From positions 1 through 36,609 of the forward strand of contig CAMOUQ010000011.1 in the NCBI GenBank assembly GCA_946626595.1: a stretch of DNA of 36,609 nt, given 5' to 3'. Positions 6,685-14,529 of this stretch are shown piece after piece (positions within the stretch are counted from its first letter, which is position 1; the number at the start of each line of letters is the position of its first letter). Made by a program: the position numbers and the translations under genes. This stretch comes from an uncultured Prevotellaceae bacterium. GTDB taxonomy: Bacteria > Bacteroidota > Bacteroidia > Bacteroidales > Bacteroidaceae. The notes beneath the pieces were generated by a model that saw nothing but the letters and a program-made list of their open reading frames with translations, had not been told where the DNA came from and did no database searches.

Positions 6685-9117
6685 ATGCAAAAATTTTTAG
6701 CCGTCGTGCTCGTATTGGGCATGACACAGATGGGTTTTGCCCAAGAAGACAATTCACAACGTGATTCCTTGAAGATGGAAGCTCTGAACGAAGTGGTGGT
6801 GAAGGCAGTAAAGGCTCCTGCGAATGCCCCCTTCGCCGTGACGAAAATCGACCGTAAACAACTGGAGACTTTCTCCCGGACGGGCCAGGAACTGCCCTTC
6901 CTGTTTGCACGCACTCCGGGCGTGGTGGCCTGGAGTGAGAATGGTGTGGGTACGGGAACGACCTACATGCGCCTCCGTGGGGCGGGCGACTCGCGCATCA
7001 ACGTGACTCTGGACGGTGTGTCCCTGAACTCGCCCGAGGACCAGTGTGTCTTCTGGGCCAACATGAACTCTTACGCAGCCTTGCTCTCCAACGTCCAGAT
7101 ACAGCGCGGTGTGGGTACTTCTACCAATGGCGACGGTGCCTTTGGCGGTACGGTGGCCCTGCAGACGAAGGCCCCGAATCCCTTCCCTTCGCTCGAACTT
7201 TCGGCTTCGGGCGGTTCCTACAACACCTGGAACTTCGGCGGTTCGTTCTCCAGCGGCTTGCTGCAGCGGAAATTGAGAAATGGAGAAGATGAGAGCATGA
7301 GAGGTGGTGGCGGTGTCATCATCGACGGCGCCTATCACGGAAGTCGCACCGACGGATTCATCCATGGCACCGACGGACGGAGCGGCAGTTACTATGGCGG
7401 CCTTACCTATATTAATAATGATGGGACGCTGAAACTGAGTTACAAGAATATCGGTAACTACGAGCGAACGGGACAGGCCTGGAACGGCGTTTGCCCAGGC
7501 GACGGCGACTATAGCCTGAATTCCTACGACGGGGTGAAGACCTACAAGGACCTCTACAATATGGGGCTCGGACGCTACAACGAACTCTACGAAGCCTTTA
7601 CGCCCGACTGGAACGGCGGATGGACTGTCGGCCGCTATCAGATGAAAGACGGAAGTTCCTATCCCGGTGCTACCGACAACTTCTGGCAGAACCATAACTT
7701 GCTGAACCTCTCGTGGCACATCAGCGACCACTGGACGACCAGCGGAACGCTCCATTACACCCACGGACACGGCTACTACCAAAGTTTCCGTCTACAGAAT
7801 AAACCCAAGAAGTTCGGTCTGCCCGAGGTGCTCTCCGACGACTCTTCTTTGGGCAAGGCCGACTACGTGCGCCGCAAAGGCATGACGCAGGAGGGCTACG
7901 GAATGGTGTGGAACGTCAACTATCAGGACAACCGTTGGGATGTCATCGGCGGAGTCTCGCTGCAGAACTTCGAGGCCAACCACTATGGCTACCTGACATA
8001 CACCAGCAACGACCAGCTGCAGGCCGACCTCTTCCACGACAAGAACGGCTGGTATCACTATTACGACAACGATGCCACGAAGACCGACGGACAAATCTTC
8101 CTCAAGGGAATGTTCCACATCACGAAGGCTTGGGATGCCTTTGCCGACGTGCAGTATCGCCATGTGGGATACATAACCAGCGGTACACACGACAGTTTCG
8201 TGAAGCAGGCGGACGGCACCTACAAAGCCCATCTCCTCGACATCAAGAAGCAGTACAACTTCGTGAACCCCAAGGTGGGCCTTTCGTTCCACCAGAACGG
8301 TCATTCGGCCTATGTGTCGTATGCCCTCAGTCATCGCGAGCCGGAGCGTAATAACTTCACCGACAACGGCAACTATCCTGCCCCCAAGGCCGAGAGCCTG
8401 CATGACGTGGAACTGGGTTACAACTATCAGGGCAGTCGCTGGCATGCCGGCATTGGACTCTACTCGATGTACTACGACAACCAGTTTGTGCAGACGGGCC
8501 TCTACAGCGACATCGGTGAGAAACTGACCACCAACATCCATCGCAGTTACCGACTGGGCATGGAGCTGTCCGCCGGAGTGGATGTGACGAAGTGGTTCTC
8601 GCTGGAAGCCAATGCCGCCATCAGCAAGAATACGATTCGCGACTTCGACGAGGTCGTAGAGACCTACGATGCCGACTGGAAAGAACTGCCCGCCACCACC
8701 GTGCACTACGACAACTCCACCTTGGCCTTCTCGCCTACGGCCATACTGAATGGTTTTGCCGACTTCCATGTAAAGGGCTTCGAAGCTACGTGGCACACCA
8801 ACTTCGTCTCGCGCCAGTATCTCGACAACACCTGCAACAAGGACCGTTCGCTGCCTAAGTACACGCAAACCAACATCCATTTGGGTTACGAACTGAAATT
8901 GAGAAAAGGAGAAAATGAGATAAAGAAAATGGGCATGAGGCGCATCGTCTTCGGTGTCGATTTGCGCAACATCTTCAACCGTCGCTATGCCAGCAGCGGA
9001 TGGGTCTATTCGGCCATCGTCGGCAGCGACTATCCCGAGCAGAACCGCTACTACCAGATTGGTTATGTCCCCATGGCTGGTTTCACGGCAATGGGTAGCG
9101 TTACGCTCAAGTTCTAA
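6685..9117 (+). CDS. TonB-dependent outer-membrane receptor, probable thiamin importer
   Basis: The product has a signal peptide (MQKFLAVVLVLGMTQMGFAQ). A plug domain follows at about residues 35-160, with LNEVVVKAVKAP as TonB-box-like start and RTPGVVAWSENGVGTG and RGAGDSRINVTLDGVSLN as plug landmarks. A 22-strand-type barrel then runs to the terminal aromatic residue (GSVTLKF). I prefer the start at 6685, which places the signal peptide first; an in-frame ATG at 6658 adds nine residues and touches the riboswitch. The TPP riboswitch directly upstream and the PnuT permease downstream support thiamin as substrate. Two copies of a GAAATTGAGAAAWGGAGAA repeat are translated inside the barrel (7270-7294, 8896-8920). 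The stop codon lies inside the first unit of a heptamer array. Confidence 0.9.
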   Translation: MQKFLAVVLVLGMTQMGFAQEDNSQRDSLKMEALNEVVVKAVKAPANAPFAVTKIDRKQLETFSRTGQELPFLFARTPGVVAWSENGVGTGTTYMRLRGAGDSRINVTLDGVSLNSPEDQCVFWANMNSYAALLSNVQIQRGVGTSTNGDGAFGGTVALQTKAPNPFPSLELSASGGSYNTWNFGGSFSSGLLQRKLRNGEDESMRGGGGVIIDGAYHGSRTDGFIHGTDGRSGSYYGGLTYINNDGTLKLSYKNIGNYERTGQAWNGVCPGDGDYSLNSYDGVKTYKDLYNMGLGRYNELYEAFTPDWNGGWTVGRYQMKDGSSYPGATDNFWQNHNLLNLSWHISDHWTTSGTLHYTHGHGYYQSFRLQNKPKKFGLPEVLSDDSSLGKADYVRRKGMTQEGYGMVWNVNYQDNRWDVIGGVSLQNFEANHYGYLTYTSNDQLQADLFHDKNGWYHYYDNDATKTDGQIFLKGMFHITKAWDAFADVQYRHVGYITSGTHDSFVKQADGTYKAHLLDIKKQYNFVNPKVGLSFHQNGHSAYVSYALSHREPERNNFTDNGNYPAPKAESLHDVELGYNYQGSRWHAGIGLYSMYYDNQFVQTGLYSDIGEKLTTNIHRSYRLGMELSAGVDVTKWFSLEANAAISKNTIRDFDEVVETYDADWKELPATTVHYDNSTLAFSPTAILNGFADFHVKGFEATWHTNFVSRQYLDNTCNKDRSLPKYTQTNIHLGYELKLRKGENEIKKMGMRRIVFGVDLRNIFNRRYASSGWVYSAIVGSDYPEQNRYYQIGYVPMAGFTAMGSVTLKF

Positions 9118-9197
9118 TCCCTAATCCCTAATCCCTAATCTCTAATCTCTAATCTCTAATCTCTAATCTCTAATCCCTAATCTCTAATCTTTAATCC
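9114..9197 (+). repeat. Heptamer array (CTAATCY)n, telomere-like
   Basis: Eleven perfectly phased units CTAATCC or CTAATCT run from 9114 to 9190, then TTAATCC and decayed units reach the pnuT start codon at 9209. The TAA stop of the receptor (9115-9117) is part of the first unit. A reverse-complement array lies at 10873-10984. Confidence 0.97.
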
Positions 9198-9208
9198 CAA
9201 TCCCTAAT

Positions 9209-9790
9209 ATGAATTTTATCATCGCTCATTGGCTTGACATCGTCACTACAGTGCTCGGCTTGGCCTACATCCTCCTGGAGTACAAAGCCAGTTTATGGAT
9301 GTGGGCAGTTGGCTTCTTGATGCAGAGCCTGGGCATCATACTATACTATCAGAAAGGACTCTATGCCGACTGCGGCATGGAGTTCTACTATCTTTCGATG
9401 ACCGTCTATGGTTGGTGGCGCTGGGTGCATGGCTCTGCAGAGAAGCAAAGCCTGCCCATTCGCCATTTCCCGCCCCGCCTGGTGCTGCCTTGGCTTGCGC
9501 TGACCGCTATGGTGTGGGCTGTCATCTATTGGCTACTCGTTACGTTCACCAACTCCAATGTGCCCTTGGCCGACTCCTTCACGACGGCACTCAGCATCCT
9601 GGGCATCTGGGCATTGGCACATAAGTATCTGGAACAGTGGCTTATCTGGATAGCCGTTGACGTGGTCACCTGTGTGCTCTACTTCTACAAGGACATTCCC
9701 TTCAAGGCTTCGCTCTATGCGCTCTATGTCATCATCGCCATCCTCGGTTATCGCAACTGGAGGAGCATGATGGCGTCCGCGAAATGTTAA
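9209..9790 (+). CDS. pnuT: PnuC-family permease, probable thiamin transporter PnuT
   Basis: The 193-residue protein has about seven hydrophobic segments and the PnuC-family aromatic motif MTVYGWWRWVHG near residue 66. Its first helix begins WLDIVTTVLGLAYILLEYKAS. PnuC-type proteins allow facilitated diffusion of vitamins (nicotinamide riboside, thiamin, riboflavin) that are trapped by phosphorylation inside the cell. Position behind a TPP-riboswitch-controlled outer-membrane receptor makes thiamin the likely substrate, as in the known omr1-pnuT arrangement of Bacteroidetes. No thiamin pyrophosphokinase gene follows here; it would have to lie elsewhere. Co-transcription with the receptor is likely, since only the heptamer array separates them. 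Confidence 0.88.
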   Translation: MNFIIAHWLDIVTTVLGLAYILLEYKASLWMWAVGFLMQSLGIILYYQKGLYADCGMEFYYLSMTVYGWWRWVHGSAEKQSLPIRHFPPRLVLPWLALTAMVWAVIYWLLVTFTNSNVPLADSFTTALSILGIWALAHKYLEQWLIWIAVDVVTCVLYFYKDIPFKASLYALYVIIAILGYRNWRSMMASAKC

Positions 9791-9801
9791 ATTAATGTTA
9801 A

Positions 9802-9847
9802 AAGTGCATTGGGTCCATTGCACTTATGCATGGACTGTATATCTTTG
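9802..9847 (+). promoter_or_regulatory. Promoter of the SPFH operon with an overlapping palindrome
   Basis: TTG (9818-9820), 19 bp, then TATCTTTG (9840-9847) forms a standard promoter. An 11-bp inverted repeat with one mismatch (9802-9812 with 9815-9825, two-base centre) covers the -33 box. It may be an operator, or a stem ending the pnuT transcript, though no T-run follows. Confidence 0.7.
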
Positions 9848-9895
9848 CAATATCAAAATGATATCACATTATTAACCTTTAGTAATAACAGAACT

Positions 9896-10861
9896 ATGGA
9901 GACAAAAGAAAAGCGTTTCGAAGGAACCGTCCTGAATGGTTTTTTCATGTTGTTTGTTAATCTGGTGCTTACGCTCGGTTGCCCGGCCCTGTTTATTTAT
10001 GGGCTTGTACTCATCGACAGTGATTACGGTTCGCCCGTTCCCTACATCGTAGCAGGACTCATTGGCATTATCATCACCATCATCCTTTGGTGTGGATTCA
10101 TGATGCTGGAGCCTAACGAAGCACGCGTCATCACCTGGTTTGGCAAGTATTCGGGAACCTTTTCCCAGGCTGGTTACTATTGGATTAACCCCTTCTATGG
10201 CACTAAGAAGCTCTCCCTGCGCGCCCGTAACCTGGATGCCGAACCCATCAAGGTGAACGACAAGGTGGGCAATCCCGTAATGATCGGATTGGTGCTGGTG
10301 TGGAAACTGAAGGATACGTACAAGGCACTGTTTGAGGTTGATACGCAGACGATGGCCACCTCGGCCCAGGGCCAGGTAGGCACCGATGTCAAGAGCATTA
10401 TGAACGCCTTGGAGAAGTTCGTGCGTGTGCAGAGCGATGCCGCCCTGCGTCAGGTGGCTGGGCAGTATGCCTACGATGACGAAGATGGTGGTGCAGGTGA
10501 ACTGACATTGCGCTCGGGCAGCGAGGATATCAATGATCTGCTGGAGCAGAAACTTGACGACCGCCTGGCCTTGGCAGGCATCGAGGTTGTTGAGGCTCGC
10601 ATCAATTATCTGGCCTACGCACCGGAGATTGCTGCCGTCATGCTGCGCCGTCAGCAGGCTTCAGCCATCATCACGGCTCGCGAAAAGATTGTTGAGGGTG
10701 CCGTGTCGATGGTGAAGATGGCCCTGGACAAACTGGCCAATGAGGACGTGGTGGAACTGGACGACGACAAGAAGGCGGCTATGGTTTCGAACCTGCTTGT
10801 CGTGCTCTGTGGCGACGATTCGGCACAGCCGGTGGTAAACGCTGGTACGTTGAATCATTGA
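9896..10861 (+). CDS. SPFH/band 7 domain membrane protein
   Basis: The 321-residue protein has two N-terminal membrane segments (about 14-36 and 46-68). An SPFH/stomatin-like domain begins at MMLEPNEARVITWFGKYSG and continues through GYYWINPFYGTKKLSLRARN. The rest is alpha-helical and includes the coiled region RRQQASAIITAREKIVEGA. The frame is open further upstream, but the promoter -7 box at 9840-9847 lies in that part, so the ATG at 9896 is the likely start. SPFH proteins form membrane-anchored oligomers that organise microdomains or regulate proteases. A DUF4177 microprotein and a ribbon-helix-helix protein follow in the same direction, a grouping I associate with other Bacteroidales genomes. 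The function of the set is not established. Confidence 0.9.
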   Translation: METKEKRFEGTVLNGFFMLFVNLVLTLGCPALFIYGLVLIDSDYGSPVPYIVAGLIGIIITIILWCGFMMLEPNEARVITWFGKYSGTFSQAGYYWINPFYGTKKLSLRARNLDAEPIKVNDKVGNPVMIGLVLVWKLKDTYKALFEVDTQTMATSAQGQVGTDVKSIMNALEKFVRVQSDAALRQVAGQYAYDDEDGGAGELTLRSGSEDINDLLEQKLDDRLALAGIEVVEARINYLAYAPEIAAVMLRRQQASAIITAREKIVEGAVSMVKMALDKLANEDVVELDDDKKAAMVSNLLVVLCGDDSAQPVVNAGTLNH

Positions 10862-10872
10862 TGAAGTTTCCG

Positions 10873-10984
10873 GGATTAGTGATAAGAGATTAGAGATTAG
10901 GGAATAGAGATTAGGGAATAGAGATTAGGGAATAGAGATTAGAGAATAGAGATTAGGGAATAGAGATTAGAGATTTGGGATATG
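10873..10984 (-). repeat. Heptamer array (RGATTAG/GGAATAG)n, inverted relative to 9114
   Basis: Sixteen units keep a strict 7-bp phase from 10873 to 10984. Most are AGATTAG alternating with GGAATAG; AGATTAG is the reverse complement of the CTAATCT unit at 9114-9197. The last unit reads GGATATG and supplies the ATG start codon (10982-10984) of the next gene. The array fills the gap between the SPFH gene and the microprotein. Confidence 0.97.
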
Positions 10985-11119
10985 AAACGATATGAATATA
11001 AGGTGGTTAACGTTCTCTGGAAAACTGAGCGAAAACTGAATCAACTGGGCTACGACGGTTGGGAACTGGTGGCCGTGGAAGGCGGAAACATGTTTCTGAA
11101 GCGTGAATATAACGACTGA
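10982..11119 (+). CDS. DUF4177-like microprotein
   Basis: A 45-residue protein, MKRYEYKVVNVLWKTER through FLKREYND. It contains the pattern YEYKVV...LNQLGYDGWELVAVEGG...FLKR, typical of DUF4177 proteins: a small beta-rich fold with the conserved GWELVAV core. The start codon is the last base triplet of the heptamer array. The stop overlaps the next start by one base (TGATG). It is a genuine gene despite its size, judged by the family motif and the tight coupling. Function unknown; it is probably co-expressed with the SPFH protein and the following ribbon-helix-helix protein. Confidence 0.85.
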   Translation: MKRYEYKVVNVLWKTERKLNQLGYDGWELVAVEGGNMFLKREYND

Positions 11120-11292
11120 TGGCTAAGAAGGAGAATACGACAAAGAACTTCATCCTGCGCATCGATGCAGACACGATGTCGGCCATCGAGGCATGGGCTG
11201 CCGATGAGTTTCGCTCCACCAACGGACAGTTGCAGTGGATCATCACCGAAGCTCTGCGTCGTGCCAAGCGCCTGCCGCGCCAAAGTAATTAA
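11119..11292 (+). CDS. Arc-like ribbon-helix-helix protein
   Basis: A 57-residue basic protein. NFILRIDADTMSAIEAWAADE fits the beta-strand and first helix of an Arc/MetJ-type ribbon-helix-helix domain, and TNGQLQWIITEALRRAKRL the second helix. Such proteins bind DNA as dimers, often as autorepressors. It overlaps the DUF4177 gene by one base and so is translationally coupled to it. A palindrome over the SPFH promoter (9802-9825) is a plausible target, but this is inference. There is no partner toxin gene next to it. Confidence 0.82.
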   Translation: MAKKENTTKNFILRIDADTMSAIEAWAADEFRSTNGQLQWIITEALRRAKRLPRQSN

Positions 11293-11310
11293 TCTGAAAT
11301 AAGAAATAAT

Positions 11311-12171
11311 ATGATGAAAAAGATGATAGTCCTCTCTGTCCTCATTGCCCTCGTTGTTGGCGGTTTCATGCTGGTATACGGCAAGACTTCTGGTTTCAAG
11401 TCTGTTGAAACGGCTGAGTTCGCTCAATTGCTGGAGAACGAAACCGATGTTCAACTGGTGGATGTCCGCACTCCCACGGAATACGCCGAGGGGCATCTCC
11501 CCGGTGCCGTGCTCATTGATGTGAAGGATGGTGACTTTCTGTCAAAGGCAAAGGCCCAGCTTTCCGCCGAGCATCCTGTAGCTGTCTATTGCCGGAGCGG
11601 TCGACGCTCGGCTATGGCGGCTGGTATGCTGACGGCGGCAGGCTTCGAGGTTACCAACCTCAAGGGCGGCATCACTGCTTGGCAAGCCGACGAACGCTCG
11701 ATTGTCAAGGACGAGACCCCCAATCCGGCTTCCGCACGTCAGTCTGCCGAGGCTGTGGAGCTCAGGGTGAAGGAGATTTACGATGAGGTGTTTGGCTGGT
11801 ATCTCGCTCATGTGGACGACCCTTGCGAGAACGACTTTGACAATGAAGCATTCTTTTCCAAGGATTACTGGCAAGTGCTCTCCTCCGTCATCCGCCTGGA
11901 TACCGACGGCGATGGTACATTCTTCTTCGAGTACGACCATTGGGTCCAGGGTCAGGACTGGGACAAAGACCTCGCCCTGGGTATCGATTCCGTCGAAATG
12001 AAGGATGACAGCCATGCTCTCGTACATACGCATGTCACGAATTGTGGTTCCACCATACCCCTTGACCTTGTCATGGTTTCTGAGGACGACCGATGGGTCA
12101 TCGACGACTTCATCAGTAACAACCGCTCCGAGAAGGCTGCGATGAGGGAATATATAAAGGAAAAAGGCTGA
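11311..12171 (+). CDS. Membrane-anchored rhodanese fused to a DUF3828-like domain
   Basis: The 286-residue protein begins with a hydrophobic anchor or signal (MIVLSVLIALVVGGFMLVYG). A rhodanese domain occupies about residues 30-130: VQLVDVRTPTEYAEGHLPGA, then the active-site loop CRSGRRSAMAAG with its cysteine, then GGITAWQ. After a linker, residues about 150-285 look like a DUF3828-type domain (YDEVFGWYLAHVDD, SKDYWQVLSS, WVQGQDWDKDLA, LDLVMVSEDDRWVIDDF). It should act in the periplasm or at the membrane on sulfane sulfur or as a persulfide carrier. The second domain's role is unknown. It is 18 bp after the ribbon-helix-helix gene and may belong to the same operon. A bidirectional terminator follows. 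Confidence 0.82.
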   Translation: MMKKMIVLSVLIALVVGGFMLVYGKTSGFKSVETAEFAQLLENETDVQLVDVRTPTEYAEGHLPGAVLIDVKDGDFLSKAKAQLSAEHPVAVYCRSGRRSAMAAGMLTAAGFEVTNLKGGITAWQADERSIVKDETPNPASARQSAEAVELRVKEIYDEVFGWYLAHVDDPCENDFDNEAFFSKDYWQVLSSVIRLDTDGDGTFFFEYDHWVQGQDWDKDLALGIDSVEMKDDSHALVHTHVTNCGSTIPLDLVMVSEDDRWVIDDFISNNRSEKAAMREYIKEKG

Positions 12172-12192
12172 TGATGCCACATTAGGCTAAGG

Positions 12193-12240
12193 ATAAAAAA
12201 AAGAGGCTATGTCGATGGTTTCGACATAGCTTCTTTTTTT
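12193..12240. terminator. Bidirectional intrinsic terminator
   Basis: A stem of about 15 bp (12201-12215 with 12221-12235, loop TGGTT) is flanked by A8 on the left and T7 on the right. It therefore serves both the rhodanese gene (+) and the OmpA-like gene (-), which converge here. Confidence 0.92.
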
Positions 12241-12261
12241 GTTTATACGGTATTCGTGAGA

Positions 12262-13143
12262 TTACTTGTCCTCTTCGGGAGCCTGACCGATGAGTTCCAT
12301 GAACTCGTCCAGCTTCGGCGTGATGATGATTTGGGTGCGTCGGTTGCGCTGCTTGCCCACTTCGGTGTCGTTGCCCTGTACGGGGTTGTATTCGCCACGG
12401 CCACCGGCGGTCAGACGCTTCGGGTCTACGCCATACTGCGTCTGCAGGGCCTGCACTACGCTTGATGCACGCAGACAAGAGAGGTCCCAGTTGTTACGGA
12501 TGTTCGTCTTCGAGATGGGCACATTGTCGGTGTTACCCTCGATGAGTACGTCGTAGTCCTTGTAGTCCTTGATAATCTTGGCAATCTTGGACAGCGTCTC
12601 AGCGGCACGGTCGTTGATTTCGTACGAACCGCTCTTGTACAGCATGTTGTCGGCCAGTGAGATATACACAACGCCCTTCAGCACCTGTACGTCTACTTCC
12701 TTCAGTTCTTCCTTCGAAAGCGAACGGGTGAGGTTGTTCGAGAGCACCATGTTCAGCGAGTCGCTCTTCGACTTTACCTCCACCAGATGGCGGATGTACT
12801 GGTTCGATTCGTTAATCTGGTCTACCAGTTTCTCGATGCTTACGTTGTTCTGGCTGGCGTTCGACAGACTCTTGTTCAGCGATGCCTGCAGAGCCTTGTT
12901 CGACTCTTCCATCTTCATCATGGCACGCTTGTTTGTGGTCAGTTGCTCCTGCAGTCCCGTGACGCGCACTTCTGAAGCCGACAGCTTCTGCTTGGCTTCG
13001 GAAAGCTCTTGCTGTGTGCCTTGGAACTTTTCCATGAGCGTGTTGTAATCAGTCTGGCAGGCAGCCAACTTCTTCTTGCTTGCACAACTCGTCAGGCACA
13101 ATCCAGTGACTACGAGCAAGGTCATTGTTAACAGTTTTTTCAT
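12262..13143 (-). CDS. OmpA-family lipoprotein with coiled coil
   Basis: The 293-residue product has a lipoprotein signal (MKKLLTMTLLVVTGLCLTSC) with a cysteine at the lipobox. A long coiled coil follows at about residues 30-135 (LMEKFQGTQQELSEAKQKLS, MEESNKALQASLNKSLSN). The C-terminal peptidoglycan-binding OmpA domain occupies about 145-280, with GNTDNVPISKTNIRNNWDLS, RASSVVQAL and KQRNRRTQIIITP as landmarks. It likely tethers the outer membrane to peptidoglycan. It is monocistronic: the bidirectional terminator lies on its 3' side and an A/T-rich promoter region on its 5' side (a TAATTTTG match at 13194-13187 without a clear -33 box). Confidence 0.92.
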   Translation of the reverse strand: MKKLLTMTLLVVTGLCLTSCASKKKLAACQTDYNTLMEKFQGTQQELSEAKQKLSASEVRVTGLQEQLTTNKRAMMKMEESNKALQASLNKSLSNASQNNVSIEKLVDQINESNQYIRHLVEVKSKSDSLNMVLSNNLTRSLSKEELKEVDVQVLKGVVYISLADNMLYKSGSYEINDRAAETLSKIAKIIKDYKDYDVLIEGNTDNVPISKTNIRNNWDLSCLRASSVVQALQTQYGVDPKRLTAGGRGEYNPVQGNDTEVGKQRNRRTQIIITPKLDEFMELIGQAPEEDK

Positions 13144-13284
13144 ATTCTTTCTCGTTTAAAAGGTTTTTATTCCCGATTTACGGCTTCAAAATTACGTTAT
13201 TATTTGCGATTATGACACATGTAAGGGGTAAAAAGTTCATTTAATTATTGTATTTTAACATCCCAAGCCCCGTTTTCATGCTTT

Positions 13285-14445
13285 TTAGCGGTCTTTGTAT
13301 ATGGCTATCTCGCCACTGCCGTAGCAGATGCGGTGTTCGGCATCGTAGATACATCCGAACTGGCCAGGAGCGATGCCCTGGATGGGTTCGTCGGAGTGGA
13401 TGTGGTAGCCTTCGTCGTCCAGTGTGATGATACCGGGCATGAAGTGGTCGACGTGCCGAATCTTGAACGAAATGGGTAAGCCCTTTCGGAGTAACTCAGA
13501 TTCTCCGCGCTTCACGTTCTCTTCTTCATTCGTCTTTTCTTCCCACGGATTACTTGTAATGAAGTGCAAGTCGGCCAGGCGGAAGTCGTGGCCATACTGC
13601 AACTGCGTGTCCCAGCCGCGGGCTACGAATACGATGTTCTTCTTGACGTTCTTCTTCACCACGAACCAGGGGCCACCGCTCAGACCGAGCCCCTTGCGCT
13701 GCCCGATGGTGTGGAACCAGAATCCTCGGTGCCTGCCCACCACTTTGCCCGTCTCGATGTCGATGATGCGGCCCTCCTCTTCGCCCAGGAAGCGGCGCAG
13801 GAAGTCGTTGTAGTTTATCTTGCCCAGGAAGCAGATTCCCTGACTGTCCTTGCGGCGCGCACTGGGCAGTCCTGCCTTGACGGCAATGTCGCGCACCTCC
13901 TCCTTCATCAGGTGCCCGATGGGGAAAATGGTATGTTGGAATTGTTCGCGGGTCAGTTGTGCCAGGAAGTCGGTCTGGTCCTTCACGGGGTCGGGGGCAG
14001 TCCCTAACCATTGCACCTCGCGACTGGTCTCCAGGTCGTTCAGTGTCTCGGTGCGTCCGTCTGCAAGGATGCGCGTAGCATAGTGCCCCGTTGCCACGAG
14101 GTCGTAGTCCTTGCCGGTGCGTTCCTCGAAGGCTCCGAACTTGATGAGCCGGTTGCACATTACGTCGGGGTTCGGTGTCAGCCCTTCCTTCACGCGCCCA
14201 ATGGCATATCCCACCACCTTCTCCCAGTATTCTTTCTGCAGGTCGGTGACTTCCAGTTTCAGGCCATACTTCCTTGCCGTGGCCTGAGAAAGTTCAATAT
14301 CCTCCTCTGCCGAGCACGACGAATCCTCGCCCTCCATACCTATTTTTATATAGTGGAGGTCGGGGCGATATCCTGCCTCGCACAATTGGTGAACTACCAC
14401 GGCACTGTCCACGCCGCCCGAAATCAGTACTGCTATATTCTTCAT
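13285..14445 (-). CDS. mnmA: tRNA 2-thiouridylase MnmA
   Basis: The 386-residue enzyme adds sulfur to U34 of Lys, Glu and Gln tRNAs. Motifs in order: the PP-loop [17 protein letters not shown] (residues 5-21), [16 protein letters not shown] (first catalytic cysteine), [32 protein letters not shown] (second catalytic cysteine) and [11 protein letters not shown]. The frame is open upstream, but the ATG at 14445 puts the PP-loop at the normal distance and lies just after the promoter. A charged low-complexity segment ([20 protein letters not shown]) sits in the C-terminal region. The sulfur source is presumably a cysteine desulfurase encoded elsewhere. Confidence 0.96.
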   Translation of the reverse strand: MKNIAVLISGGVDSAVVVHQLCEAGYRPDLHYIKIGMEGEDSSCSAEEDIELSQATARKYGLKLEVTDLQKEYWEKVVGYAIGRVKEGLTPNPDVMCNRLIKFGAFEERTGKDYDLVATGHYATRILADGRTETLNDLETSREVQWLGTAPDPVKDQTDFLAQLTREQFQHTIFPIGHLMKEEVRDIAVKAGLPSARRKDSQGICFLGKINYNDFLRRFLGEEEGRIIDIETGKVVGRHRGFWFHTIGQRKGLGLSGGPWFVVKKNVKKNIVFVARGWDTQLQYGHDFRLADLHFITSNPWEEKTNEEENVKRGESELLRKGLPISFKIRHVDHFMPGIITLDDEGYHIHSDEPIQGIAPGQFGCIYDAEHRICYGSGEIAIYKDR

Positions 14446-14453
14446 ATCGACTG

Positions 14454-14485
14454 CAAAGGTACGATTAAGCGAGCGAAAAAACAAA
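14454..14485 (-). promoter_or_regulatory. mnmA promoter, giving a nearly leaderless mRNA
   Basis: On the minus strand TACCTTTG (14461-14454) lies 20 bp from TTTG (14485-14482). The expected RNA start, about 5-7 bp past the -7 box, falls near 14448, only a few bases before the ATG at 14445. A 25-bp segment of this promoter (14455-14479) is repeated exactly at 14530-14554. Confidence 0.8.
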
Positions 14486-14529
14486 GAACTTTTGTTTTTT
14501 CCGAGCGTGAGTACCTAAAACCGCAGGTT

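Noticed and set aside
9114-9197. Heptamer array as a true telomere or replication origin
   Set aside because: It is internal to a chromosomal gene row, limited to a dozen units, and there is no origin gene or DnaA-box cluster nearby.
11119-11292. Ribbon-helix-helix gene as half of a toxin-antitoxin pair
   Set aside because: Neither neighbour resembles a known toxin; the 45-residue partner has the DUF4177 pattern.
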